36,591 nucleotides of DNA from Paulinella micropora (lineage: Eukaryota; Cercozoa; Imbricatea; Euglyphida): the NCBI GenBank assembly GCA_009731375.1, contig BJOX01000206.1, positions 29,669 to 66,259 of the forward strand. The letters run 5' to 3'. Shown piece after piece: positions 1 through 9,291 of this stretch; position 1 is the stretch's first letter; each line of letters begins with the position of its first letter. Both the position numbers and the translations under genes were made by a program. The notes under the pieces are model-generated. The model saw nothing but the letters and a program-made list of their open reading frames with translations. It made no database searches and was not told where the DNA came from.

Positions 1-1127
1 TGGGTACAAGACAGCGCCTATTTCGAACATCTCGCGCCGGACAGCAGCCAGGCGGCCGCGAACGGCAGGACCATGACACAAGCCGTACGCGCCCTGCTAA
101 CGTACCTCAGCGAGTTCCAGAGGCCAGATCGTCGTCGACGGGAAGCCGAATGCCTGGTGTCGCTCCTGGACCGACATCCCTGGTCGCCCACCGTCGGGGA
201 GCAAACGAGTCTACGACAGGCACTACAATTCTGCGCCGGGCGTTCCCCGTGGTTCCGCGTAGACCTCGGCGCCAGGCAGCAACTGTGCGAACTGTCAGCG
301 GCAGCCCCCGGACGGGGCGACGTCTTCCCCCAGCTGTGGGACAGCGATCCGCTGTGCTTGCTGGTACGGCCGATGCCGCAACTGTGGCTGAAATTCCGCC
401 GTTCCCGCGACCCCCGGGCGAAGGGTTTGCTGGCTTGGTGGGGTCAACGGTCCAGCGCGCGCGCCGAGCCCACAAGTTTGTACACCGTGCTCGCGGCCTT
501 CCAGGAAGCGCTGTACCAAGCCCTGGAGCCCAACCAGGACTGGGACACACATGCGATAGTGCAGAGTTTCGTGCGCAACGCCAGCACCGGCCTGACAGGG
601 CTGGCCTATCGAACACCAGACTTGTACGTGCCCGCCACGGGGCTGCGGACGCACCCGCGCCTCTATGAAATGCTGGTCCGGGTTTACCTCCGGCGCGTGG
701 CTGATGCGCAGGTCGCGCGCTGGTCGCGCACGGTCTCCCGCTACGGCCCGCTCACCCCGCGCTTCGCCCGGGCCTGGGGCTACGCGGCGGCGCGCACGGG
801 GAGGTCCCCCGTCGGGTGCGACGTGCTCGACGAGCCGCCCGTGCTCGATTCCAAGCTGCCCCAGCCCCCGCCGCGCTGGCCCGACAGTTGGCTGGGACAC
901 CAAGATCCAGTACGACCCGGGTAACGCCTGGGTGCTGGGCTGGTGGCTGCGCAGCGTGCACGAGGCCGGGGAGGGCCGCTGGGACTGGCGCCGCAACCCG
1001 GGCTACCGCGAGAATTCCATTTGGTTCGGCGTGCAAACCCTGACGGACTACAACAGCGGCTGGCACGGCGCGTACGGGGACCTGTTACTGACTTCCCTGC
1101 CGACCTTCACGCTGGCCAACGGGGTGC
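1..1127 (+). CDS. Unrecognised protein, 5'-partial, with an internal frameshift
   Basis: A GC-rich reading frame is open from the first base of the window, so the N-terminus lies outside; an in-frame ATG at 73 is a possible internal start. It reads as ordinary globular protein (for example the segments YLSEFQRPDRRRREAE and QDWDTHAIVQSFVRNAS) to about position 870 in frame 1. Frame 1 then stops at 922-924, while frame 2 carries a protein-like continuation (GWDTKIQYDPGNAWVLGWW, then RENSIWFGVQTLTDYNSG) up to the gap at 1128. One indel between about 860 and 905 would join the two. It may be an assembly or sequencing error or a real lesion. The continuation is rich in Trp, Tyr and Gly, as in carbohydrate-binding or extracellular proteins, but I do not recognise the family. 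No intron is apparent. It converges on the minus-strand gene across the gap. Confidence 0.6.
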
Positions 1128-1137
1128 NNNNNNNNNN
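1128..1137. other. Assembly gap (10 N)
   Basis: Ten Ns of nominal size separate the 3' end of the plus-strand CDS from the repeat array of the minus-strand CDS. The stop codons of both genes may lie in the missing sequence. Confidence 0.95.
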
Positions 1138-2960
1138 ACTGAAACGGTCGAGGTCACCGAAATTGTGGGAGAGGCGGTACGGGTCACTGAGACAGTGGGC
1201 GTCACTGAAACGCTGGGCGTCACTGAAACGCTGGGCGTCACCGAAATTGTGGGAGAGGCGGTACGGGTCACTGAGACAGTGGGCGTCACTGAAACGCTGG
1301 GCGTCATTGAAATGGTGGGCGTCACTGAGACAGTGGGCGTCACTGAGACAGTGGGAGTCACTGAGACAGTGGGAGTCACCGACACGGTGGGCGTGATTGA
1401 GACAGTGGGCGTCACTGAAACGCTGGGCGTAATTGAAATGGTGGGAGTCACTGAGACAGTGGGCGTCACCGACACGGTGGACGTCACCGAAACAGTGGGC
1501 GTAATTGAAATTGCCGGGGTCACTGAAATGGTGGGCGTCACCGAGACGGTGGGCGTGATTGAAATGGTCGGGCTCACCGAAACGCTGGGCGTAATTGAAA
1601 TGGTGGGTGTAATTGAAATTGCCGGGCTCACCGAAACGCTGGGCGTGATTGAAATGGTGGGTGTAATTGAAATGGTCGGGCTCACCGAAACGCTGGGCGT
1701 AATTGAAATGGTGGGTGTAATTGAAATTGCCGGGCTCACCGAAACGCTGGGCGTAATTGAGACAGTGGGCGTCACCGAGACGGTGGGCGTAATTGAAATG
1801 GTGGGCGTAATTGAAATTGCCGGGCTCACCGAAACGCTGGGCGTAATTGAAATGGTCGGGCTCACCGAAACGCTGGGTGTAATTGAAATGGTGGGCATAA
1901 TTGAAATTGCCGGGCTCACCGAAACGCTGGGCGTCACTGAAATGGTCGTGGTCACCAAAACGCTGGGCGTAATTGAAATTGCCGGGCTCACCGAAACGCT
2001 GGGCGTAATTGAAATGGTGGGCGTAATTGAAATTGCCGGGCTCACCGAAACGCTGGGCGTAATTGAAATGGTGGGTGTAATTGAAATTGCCGGGCTCACC
2101 GAAACGCTGGGCGTAATTGAAATGGTGGGTGTAATTGAAATTGCCGGGCTCACCGAAACGCTGGGCGTGATTGAAATGGTGGGTGTAATTGAAATTGCCG
2201 GGGTCACCGAAACGCTGGGCGTGATTGAGACAGTGGGCGTCACCGAAACGCTGGGCGTGATTGAAATGGTGGGCGTCACCGAAACGCTGGGCGTGATTGA
2301 GACAGTGGGCGTCACCGAAACGCTGGGCGTGATTGAGATAGTGGGCGTCACCGAAACGCTGGGCGTGATTGAGACAGTGGGCGTCACCGAAACGCTGGGC
2401 GTGATTGAAATGGTGGGCGTCACCGAAACGCTGGGCGTGATTGAGACAGTGGGCGTCACCGAAACGCTGGGCGTGATTGAGACAGTGGGCGTCACCGAAA
2501 CGCTGGGCGTGATTGAAATGGTGGGCGTCACCGAAACGCTGGGCGTGATTGAGACAGTGGGCGTCACCGAAACGCTGGGCGTGATTGAGACAGTGGGCGT
2601 CACCGAAACGCTGGGCGTGATTGAAATGGTGGGCGTCACCGAAACGCTGGGCGTGATTGAGACAGTGGGCGTCACCGAAACGCTGGGCGTGATTGAGACA
2701 GTGGGCGTCACCGAAACGCTGGGCGTGATTGAGACAGTGGGCGTCACCGAAACGCTGGGCGTGATTGAAATGGTGGGCGTCACCGAAACGCTGGGCGTGA
2801 TTGAGACAGTGGGCGTCACCGAAACGCTGGGCGTGATTGAGACAGTGGGCGTCACCGAAACGCTGGGCGTGATTGAGACAGTGGGCGTCACCGAGACGGT
2901 GGGCGTCATTGAAATGGTGGGCGTCAACGAGTTAGTCAGTGAAATGGTTGGCGTCAGTGA
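1138..2960. repeat. Coding minisatellite, 18-bp unit often paired as 36 bp
   Basis: About 100 copies of an 18-bp unit, commonly as an alternating 36-bp pair, encode the Ser/Thr-Pro stalk on the minus strand. The part nearest the gap (1138-2200) has more variant units (Ala-Ile, Thr-Ile), while 2200-2900 is almost homogeneous. That suggests recent expansion at the array's N-terminal side. Because the unit is a multiple of three, several frames on both strands stay open; the plus-strand frame is a shadow. Confidence 0.9.
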
Positions 2961-3899
2961 CGGTAGCCATTGCTGGCATTGTAGCGGCGCCTGCCAGTTG
3001 GCCAGGCCAGATGTCTCCACCATTTGCAGACACGCCTCTTGTGTCATGTTAGTGTGCCAGCCGCTCAGGTTCTGCACCAGCTGAGGCGCGCCTGCCAGCA
3101 GCTGCCATGCATCTTGTAGGCTAGTGAGCTGCCAGCGCGACAGGTCTCCCGACAGCTCAATGGCACCCGCCAACATACCCGTCGCATTGATGACGCGTGA
3201 CATGTCCCACCCCTCCCAACCCGGAATCACGAGCGCGGCTGTACCATTGAACATCCACGCCACGTCTACCGTTCGCGAAAGATCCCACGCGGTAACGTTG
3301 GCAAACTTGAGACACGGCGAATTCGCAAAGGTGGCGCGCAACGAACTGGTTGACACCTGTAGCCCCGAAACGTCAAAGCAGGCGGACAGACCCGAAAAAC
3401 TGTACGCGAGCGATGATACACCTGTTGTGTTCAGATCGGCAAGCGGGGGGAGCGACACCAAGGCGGTCTCGCCGTAAAAGTGGTATCCACCGTCGGGCGC
3501 CAGCCGCAGCCCGCCCCACTGCAGGATCCGCACTAGACCTACATCCCCTGACTGCTGATCGCGCCAGATCGGCGTCATGGCCCAACCGATCACTGGTCCC
3601 TCGAAGATAGCCACAAACACGCCCGCACTCGCAAAAGTGTGCGTGCAAGGTGCGCTGGCGGTGCACGCTTGGGTCGGCGTGTTGTCGCCCCAGTACACGA
3701 GATAGCCACTATCAGCCATACGCCGCCGTTGATTGGTTTGTGAGGGCACCGTCCACACAGCGCCGCCCACGGCTGTCCGCAGTTCCAGCACCAGGTCCGA
3801 CGGCAGGGGCGCGCGATACACATACGGACAACTCGCCCGGGCCGGGCTGGACGCCAGTACCGCTAACAGCCAGTACATGTAACCAAAGATAAGGTACAA
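1138..3899 (-). CDS. Secreted PKD-like / DUF285 (BspA-like) protein with long Ser/Thr-Pro repeat tail, 3'-partial
   Basis: The ATG at 3897-3899 gives a hydrophobic signal peptide (about residues 1-22, YWLLAVLASSPARA). A PKD-like beta-sandwich follows, with YWGDN at about 69-73 and a downstream CTHTFASAG. The shared block GPVIGWAMTPIW comes next, then DUF285-type repeats (about 195-305; VTAWDLSRTVDVAWMF and WEGWDMSRVINATGML fit the family pattern W-D-x-S...M-F). From about residue 320 to the gap it is a roughly 600-residue array of a six-residue unit, (S/T)-P-(S/T)-(V/I)-S-(V/I). N-glycosylation sequons are frequent in the globular part. In such families the Pro/Ser/Thr region usually acts as an extended, often glycosylated stalk; here that is inference. 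Any membrane anchor would lie beyond the gap. It is divergently transcribed from a paralogue at 4294. No introns are seen. Confidence 0.85.
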
Positions 3900-4293
3900 T
3901 TAACTCTTACCGGTTCAACGTGTTTTTTTTAAACAATGGAAAACAGAGAAAAAGTAGTACTTGAAACAACAACAAAAGAAAAAAAAAGGCCAAGCCGGCC
4001 ACGATTCCCCCCCCCCTCCCCCATCCTTTTCAAATTCCGAATTCGCCCGCCCTTTCTTTCCCCCCCTCCTGTCAAATTCCGAATTCGCCCGCCCTTTCTT
4101 TCCCCCCCTCCTGTCAAATTCCGAATTCGCCCGCCCTTTCTTTCTCCCTTCCCCAGCCCCGCCAAAACCCCGCGCGCCGGCCCACTTGATACACACCCTC
4201 GCGCCGGCCCCCCCCCCTTCTTCACACCCCCGAACCCGCACAAGATCGCTCTTGCCGGCACAGAAAGGATCCTGTAATAAAAAAAAAAGAAGA
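3900..4293. promoter_or_regulatory. Bidirectional intergenic region between two paralogous surface-protein genes
   Basis: The 394 bp lie between the divergent start codons at 3899 (-) and 4294 (+). Both ends are A/T-run rich (T8 near 3922, A7-A9 near 3979 and 4281); the middle is C-rich and carries a 42-bp tandem repeat. Any promoters must lie here or inside the genes. No clear TATA box stands out. Confidence 0.6.
4031..4149. repeat. Three tandem 42-bp repeats in the shared promoter region
   Basis: Near-identical copies start at 4031, 4073 and 4115 (the last is shortened). Each begins CAAATTCCGAATTCGCCCGC and continues with a CT-rich stretch. The core holds the palindrome GAATTC and the near-palindrome AAATTCCGAATT. 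A spacing of 42 bp is four turns of B-DNA, so repeated binding sites would lie on the same face. The regulatory role is inferred. Confidence 0.8.
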
Positions 4294-6009
4294 ATGACAA
4301 ACAATAAAGCAGGGCTGGGGTGGGTTTTGTTTGCGGTGTGCCAAGCCCTCGCCTGGTCAGACACGAAGGCGCTGCTCTTGGTGGTCGAAGCCAACGTTCC
4401 GAACGCCGCCTTTTACTTGCCAACCAAGACTAGTAGCACCGTGCGCCGCACGGTGCAAGCACCGGGGTCGTACGACATAGAATGGGGGGACGGCACGAGC
4501 GACCACTGCCCCGATCTCACGGGCGTTTGCTCGCACGTCTATGCCCAGGCGGGCAGGTACAAACTACGAGCCAAGGGGCCCGTGCTGGACTGGGCCATGA
4601 CGCCGGAGTGGCACGCGCGCAATGGCAACGGGACGCTACTGCGTGCGGTTGTAGACTGGGGGCAAATGCAGCCGGCGCTCGCGGGCGGACATCACTTCTA
4701 TCGCGCCACGGGCCTAGAGTCCTTGCCTCCTCTGGCGCAATGGCAGGGCACCGCGCAAGTACGCAGCTGGAGGTACTCGTTTGCGGAACTGCCCGCCTCC
4801 TGCCAGACGACGCTCGCGGGCCTGCGGATGCGCGACGCTACTGACCTGACGGGCATGCTGGCCTGGTCGTCGGGTCTGCACACGCCAGACGTGCGCACCT
4901 GGGATACGTCGCGTGTCGAGAGCCTGGCGCTGGCGTTCGCCGGGTGCCCGGCCGCAGAGATCAAGGGCCTAGCAAGCCTGAACACTGCCTCGCTGGTGAA
5001 CGCGAGTGGCGCGTTTAGGGACTCCGCGCTGGCCACGCGCGCGCTGAACTGGGACGTGTCCAGACTGCGGGATGCAAGCTACATGTTTGCGGGCGCGCGC
5101 AGCTTTGGTGCGGACCTCAGTGCGTGGGCGCTCCCGGCCGATGCCTTGGTCGAAGGCATCTTCCGCGGGGCCGTCAGCTTCCGCGGCAATCTGAGCGGCT
5201 GGAGCGGGCTGGCGGCCTTCCAGGAGCCCGGTGGCTGCCAGAGTGCACTGGAGGGGTCCGGCCTGCTGTTGGCACCGGACCCCACGCTGCTGCCGACCGC
5301 GTGTAGGCCGCGAACGACACCACCCGCCAGCCAGCCTCCCCCGTGTTTCCCTGAGTTGGACTTTGTAGCGGCTTACCCACGCACTTATTACGACTGGAAA
5401 CTAAGCTCCTCTTACCCGGACTGGCCCGCCTGGAAAGCTATGGACGGCAATGTTTCTACTTACTGGGCGAGCGCCGGCCGCAAATACGGCGGTGCGCCCG
5501 ACTGCAACCCTTGCCTGTGCGGCGCCCTGCCGGGCTCCGCGATTACTCAGCCTGTCCTAGGCCTCGGCGCGGGGCAGGCGGGCGAGTACGTGGCGCTGGA
5601 GTTGACCACGCCGCCCCAAGCCACAGCCCGCCTGCTGAACGTAACCGTGTGCGCGACCGCTGCCGATGTCTGGGGCAACTTCTATGCGCCCGGGGGGCTG
5701 CGCATTGTAGGCTCGCGGGACGGCGGGCTCACCTGGCACAGCCATTATGTCAGCGGATTCAACGGCTTGAGCTGGCCGGACGGCCCTGGCTCCTGCTTCA
5801 CGGCGTCTGGGCTTTTGGGCACCGGTGCCTCCAATCTTTTTAGGCTCATCGTCACCGAGATGTACCTCCGCCACCCGCCCGGGGTTACGGGCTGTGCGGC
5901 TATGTCCGCGGCTATCGTAGGGGACATACATACGCTTGGCGCTGCGTCGAGCTGCTTATTGTGGATCCTAGCCTGCCACACCCGCCGTATTCGGTCGAAG
6001 CTGAATTAA
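4294..6009 (+). CDS. Secreted PKD-like / DUF285 protein with discoidin-like C-terminal domain
   Basis: 571 residues. The frame is open upstream, but the ATG at 4294 is chosen because it directly gives a signal peptide (MTNNKAGLGWVLFAVCQALA). A PKD-like domain follows, with YDIEWGDGT at 60-68 and CSHVYAQAGRY near 80-90. The block GPVLDWAMTPEW is shared with the divergent neighbour. DUF285-type repeats run from about 180 to 305 (VRTWDTSRVESLALAF, NWDVSRLRDASYMF, LSAW, LSGW). A Pro-rich linker leads to a segment (about 350-530) resembling F5/8-type C (discoidin) domains: YPDWPAWKAMDGNVSTYWAS, then YVALELTTPPQATARLLNVTV. Discoidin domains commonly bind glycans or lipids. The C-terminus has a short hydrophobic run (SCLLWILAC) followed by basic residues, too short to call a membrane anchor firmly. 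No introns. Probably cell-surface or secreted; ligand unknown. Confidence 0.85.
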   Translation: MTNNKAGLGWVLFAVCQALAWSDTKALLLVVEANVPNAAFYLPTKTSSTVRRTVQAPGSYDIEWGDGTSDHCPDLTGVCSHVYAQAGRYKLRAKGPVLDWAMTPEWHARNGNGTLLRAVVDWGQMQPALAGGHHFYRATGLESLPPLAQWQGTAQVRSWRYSFAELPASCQTTLAGLRMRDATDLTGMLAWSSGLHTPDVRTWDTSRVESLALAFAGCPAAEIKGLASLNTASLVNASGAFRDSALATRALNWDVSRLRDASYMFAGARSFGADLSAWALPADALVEGIFRGAVSFRGNLSGWSGLAAFQEPGGCQSALEGSGLLLAPDPTLLPTACRPRTTPPASQPPPCFPELDFVAAYPRTYYDWKLSSSYPDWPAWKAMDGNVSTYWASAGRKYGGAPDCNPCLCGALPGSAITQPVLGLGAGQAGEYVALELTTPPQATARLLNVTVCATAADVWGNFYAPGGLRIVGSRDGGLTWHSHYVSGFNGLSWPDGPGSCFTASGLLGTGASNLFRLIVTEMYLRHPPGVTGCAAMSAAIVGDIHTLGAASSCLLWILACHTRRIRSKLN

Positions 6010-6053
6010 ATTTTTTTTTAAACTTTACCGGCACTTTGCATTTACGTCTGGAA

Positions 6054-6059
6054 AATAAA
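6054..6059 (+). terminator. Poly(A) signal AATAAA for the 4294-6009 gene
   Basis: The canonical hexamer lies 45 bp after the TAA stop, in an A/T-rich 3' region. The placement is typical of a short eukaryotic 3' UTR. Confidence 0.6.
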
Positions 6060-6216
6060 CAAAACTAGACAATACACACCCCACAAAAAAAAAGAAATCG
6101 AGGCCAGCGGGGGCCACTGTCTCTGAAAAGGTTTTTTTCATTCCTGTGGTGACTTTGGGGGAGAATTGGCCCCCTCCTCTTTGCCATCCCCTTCCTGACG
6201 TTTTGCCTTTTTCTTT

Positions 6217-6253
6217 CCTAAACCAAAATCGGAGGCTCCGATTTTGGCTTAGG
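6217..6253. repeat. 37-bp near-perfect palindrome downstream of the surface-protein gene
   Basis: Two 18-bp arms (CCTAAACCAAAATCGGAG and CTCCGATTTTGGCTTAGG) flank a single central G, with one mismatch. It lies about 210 bp after the stop codon and is followed by an A9 run at 6270-6278. It could form a strong RNA hairpin or a cruciform. Function unknown. Confidence 0.85.
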
Positions 6254-6355
6254 AGCAGACAGGCGAGCACAAAAAAAAACAGTGGTGGCTCTAACAGAAA
6301 CAAATTTGGCATGACAAGTAAATGCTCACTTCGCCGGAGCATCCACTCCGTATCC

Positions 6356-6473
6356 CATAAGATATATGATATAAGATATATGATATAAGATAAAAGAAAT
6401 ATGATATAACATATATGAAATAAGAGGTTAGTAGTAGTAGTAGTGGTAGTAGTAGTAGTAGTAGTAGTAGTGG

Positions 6474-6506
<33 letters not shown>

Positions 6507-6606
6507 AAAGTAGTAATGAGCGAATGAGGGAAGTATTGAGTGAATGAGTGAATGACTGAATGAGTGAATGAGTGAATGAATAAATGAATGAGAGAGAGAG
6601 AGAGAC
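6356..6606. repeat. Short-period repeats: ATATGATATAAG, (GTA)n, (GAATGAGT)n, (GA)n
   Basis: A 14-bp-like repeat of ATAAGATATATGAT (6356-6424), a GTA triplet tract (6428-6508), a GAATGAGT octamer tract (6520-6590) and a short GA tract abut each other. The last directly follows the donor of the minus-strand exon at 6607. No gene is seen here. Confidence 0.85.
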
Positions 6607-7122
6607 CTGATGCCGCGTTGCAAAATAACTCCTTCTCCAGGCATGGCTCGGCAACCACGCGTAGGGTACAGTTCTGCTTAGCATACACAAACATGCACCT
6701 TTCAATTACCATGCAAGCACATAATATGCTTTACCTCGCTCGACAAAAGCGCATTCATCAACAAAGAGAGCTTGCTGTCTGGGAACTGTGGGGATGTACG
6801 AAAGGTATGCAAACATGGTCATGGCATTCGCGCCTGTATATTTGTTGATGCTGGTCACGCTTGCCATCTTCAAGGTGAGCCCCAGATCTTTCTTTCGCAA
6901 GCGTTGTACTCTTCTCCTCGCCGCCCCATCTAGACCTCCTCTCATCTGCACAACAAAGCAAACAGTTTTCATGTGTGCCTGCACATGTTAACGCTTGGAG
7001 TGAGTGAACGTCTATGATATACCCAAGTCCATCCAAGCTGTAACAGCATTGCCTGTACTTGCTGATCGGTCCAGCTTGGATATTTCTTCCAGATATGAAA
7101 GCAGGAATATTGGACAGCAAGC
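6607..7122 (-). pseudogene. Spliced fragment resembling an IS630/Tc1-mariner DDE transposase (N-terminal half)
   Basis: Three minus-strand segments join in phase: about 7122-7023 (donor GTATAT), 6945-6735 (acceptor TTTGTTGTGCAG, donor GTAAAG) and 6673-6607 (acceptor GCTAAGCAG, donor GTCTCT). The order of motifs matches the family. First comes a helix-turn-helix-like KKYPSWTDQQVQAMLLQLGW, then RRVQRLRKKDLGLTLKMASV. After that is NKYTGANAMTMFAYLSYI, leading into ALFVDECAFVER, where VDEC corresponds to the first catalytic Asp. LYPTRGCRAMPGEGVILQRG follows, like the R-x-x-G-x-x-x-x-G segment of these enzymes. The second Asp and third acidic residue are not found: past 6607 the strand enters GA and GAATGAGT repeats. 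I infer a truncated, domesticated or decayed copy. The 5' boundary of the first segment is uncertain. The family assignment is by motif order only. Confidence 0.55.
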
Positions 7123-7260
7123 CTGGTGATCAGGGACAGACCCTGGTACCTTCTTGTCCCATGTCGGTGGGGGTGAAGACCCTGGGATTTCCTGAGCCAG
7201 TACCGTGCTTTCCAATAAGTCACCCCCTACAGACATGCTACTGGATGAAATTGCATACAT
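7123..7260. other. Unassigned non-repetitive spacer
   Basis: Non-repetitive sequence upstream of the transposase-like fragment. Short open frames exist on both strands but none has convincing boundaries. It may hold the 5' end of the transposase-like gene. Confidence 0.4.
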
Positions 7261-7310
7261 ACCTACTACCTACATACCTACATACATACATACATACATA
7301 CATGTTCGTT

Positions 7311-7405
<95 letters not shown>

Positions 7406-7425
7406 GATACATAGGTAGGTGAGAG

Positions 7426-7459
<34 letters not shown>

Positions 7460-7473
7460 GTAGGTAGGTAGGT

Positions 7474-7504
<31 letters not shown>

Positions 7505-7684
7505 AGAGAGAGTGTGTGTGTGTGCGTGAGAGAGAGAGAGAGATAGATAGATAGATAGATAGATAGATAGGATAGATAGGATAGATAGGATAGATAGATA
7601 AGATAGATAGATAGATAGATAGATAGGTAGGTAGATAAGTAGAGAAAGAGAGAAACAGAGATAGATAGACAGATAAATAGATAA

Positions 7685-7720
<36 letters not shown>

Positions 7721-7819
7721 GTACATAGATAGGTAGGTAGAGAGAGATAGATAGATAGATAGATAGATAGATATATAGATAGATAGATAGATAGGTAGAG
7801 AGATAGAGAGATAGAGAGA

Positions 7820-7857
<38 letters not shown>

Positions 7858-8232
7858 AGAGAGACAAAGAGTGTGTGTGTGTGCGTGAGAGAGAGAGAGA
7901 GATAGAGATAGAGAGATAGATAGATAAGATAGATAGATAAGATAGATAGATAAGATAGATAGATAAGATAGATAGATAAGATAGATAAGATAGATAGATA
8001 GATAGATAGATAGACAAGTACATAGGTAGGTAGGTAGAGATAGATAGATAGATAGATAGATAGATAGGTAGGTAGAGAGAGAGAGATAGATAGATAGATA
8101 GATAGATAGGTACATAGGTAGGTAGAGAGAGAGAGAGAGGGAGAGAGAGAGAGGGAGAGAGAGAGACAGAGAGAGAGAGAGATTGATAGATAGATAGATA
8201 GATAGATAGAGAGATAAGATGGATAGATAGAT

Positions 8233-8264
<32 letters not shown>

Positions 8265-8278
8265 GGGGGGGGGGGGCC
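7261..8278. repeat. 1-kb compound microsatellite: CATA, GTA, GATA, GGTA, GA, ending in a G run
   Basis: Composed of (CATA)n, (GTA)18, then nearly 900 bp of GATA with interspersed GGTA, GATAA and GA blocks and short GTGTGTGTGCGTGAG motifs at 7511 and 7871. It ends in a run of 12 or more G at 8265. Larger segments of 200-300 bp recur (the GTGTGTGTGCGTGAG block and its flanks), implying segmental duplication inside the array. All long frames here are low-complexity and not coding. Confidence 0.95.
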
Positions 8279-8570
8279 CCACACATACGTTATACGACTA
8301 CGTATACAGCTTTACAATTACATATACCCATAACATAACATAATAATATATATCGCCGCGCAATATATCTAAGCAAAAATATGAATTTTAATAACTATAA
8401 TACAATATTAATACTGAGCCACTGAATACTAATTTTAATATTAATATCTTCCTTAATACGCTCAACTGAATAACTAGGTTTCCACCTTTGATAAAGGTAT
8501 AACTTACTAGCTATACTTTTCACGTGGACGTTCCCTGAGTCCAATTGTCAAAATTGTTCTCTCTATAAAA
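8279..8570. other. AT-rich spacer without gene
   Basis: Very AT-rich sequence with TTAATATTAATAT-like runs, similar in character to 12900-13330. I see no coding or splice structure. Confidence 0.6.
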
Positions 8571-8637
8571 ATGAAGAAGAAGAAGAAGAAGAAGAAGAAG
8601 AAGAAGAAGAAGAAGAAGAAGAAGAAGAAGAAGAAGA

Positions 8638-8680
<43 letters not shown>

Positions 8681-8746
8681 CTAGCGAGCATGCAAGCGAG
8701 CGAGCAAGCAAACAAGCAAGCAAGTTAGCAAGCAAGCAAGAGTACT

Positions 8747-8777
<31 letters not shown>

Positions 8778-8780
8778 GCA
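8571..8780. repeat. Compound microsatellite: (GAA)n, (GA)n, (AGCA/CAAG)n
   Basis: A GAA tract (8574-8640), a GA tract (8641-8676) and a CAAG/AGCA tetranucleotide tract to 8776. Confidence 0.95.
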
Positions 8781-9084
8781 AGCGGCATATACGTGACTTT
8801 TTCTGTCAGAGGTGGACATAACTTCTTATCGGGGAATTTTTGTTCTTTCGGACATTTACACGCCCGTTAAATGCCCAAAATTTCCTGAACAAATTTGTCC
8901 TGACATGTAATTACACTCAAGGACGTGAAAAATGAAGTGCAAAACGGACACGCGGAAAAAAACTTAACCCGAAAAAGGGACAGAATTAACCGAAAACTGT
9001 ATTCTAGGTATTGTGATCATGATCATAAGTACGCGTTTCCAAGAATCATTAAATACTAGAAATATAACTCTAGTAATTATAACT
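8781..9084. other. AT-rich unique spacer without gene
   Basis: Non-repetitive sequence with no convincing open frame or splice structure. The only notable motif is the palindrome TGATCATGATCA near 9015. Confidence 0.5.
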
Positions 9085-9097
9085 AGCTCGAGAGACG

Positions 9098-9138
<41 letters not shown>

Positions 9139-9252
9139 AGAGAGAGAGAGAGAGAGAGCTAGAGAGAGAGAGAGAGAGAGGAGTAGTAACATACGTACAT
9201 ACATACATATATACATATATACATACATAAATACTGACATACATACATACAT
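9085..9252. repeat. (GA)n and (CATA)n microsatellites
   Basis: GAGA tracts interrupted by AGCTAG (9098-9180), followed by CATA repeats to 9252. Confidence 0.95.
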
Positions 9253-9291
9253 TTACAAATTAAAGTAGCTTCAAAATCGCTAAAGTGCTCC

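Noticed and set aside
943-3084. Long plus-strand frame of repeated TETVGV/TETLGV units
   Set aside because: It is the antisense shadow of the minus-strand Ser/Thr-Pro repeat, whose unit is a multiple of three so all frames stay open. The minus strand has the signal peptide and globular domains.
3966-4293. Extension of the 4294 gene upstream to an earlier start
   Set aside because: The upstream codons translate the C-rich 42-bp promoter repeats and would place the signal peptide internally.
7012-7370. Plus-strand frame over the transposase-like region and alternative minus-strand frame (YLEEISKLDRSASTG...)
   Set aside because: The frame used for the transposase model joins in phase to two further exons with matching motifs; the alternatives do not.
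7238-8286. Three long minus-strand frames rich in Ser-Ile-Tyr-Leu
   Set aside because: Translations of GATA/GA microsatellite in three frames; no start context, no non-repeat protein content.
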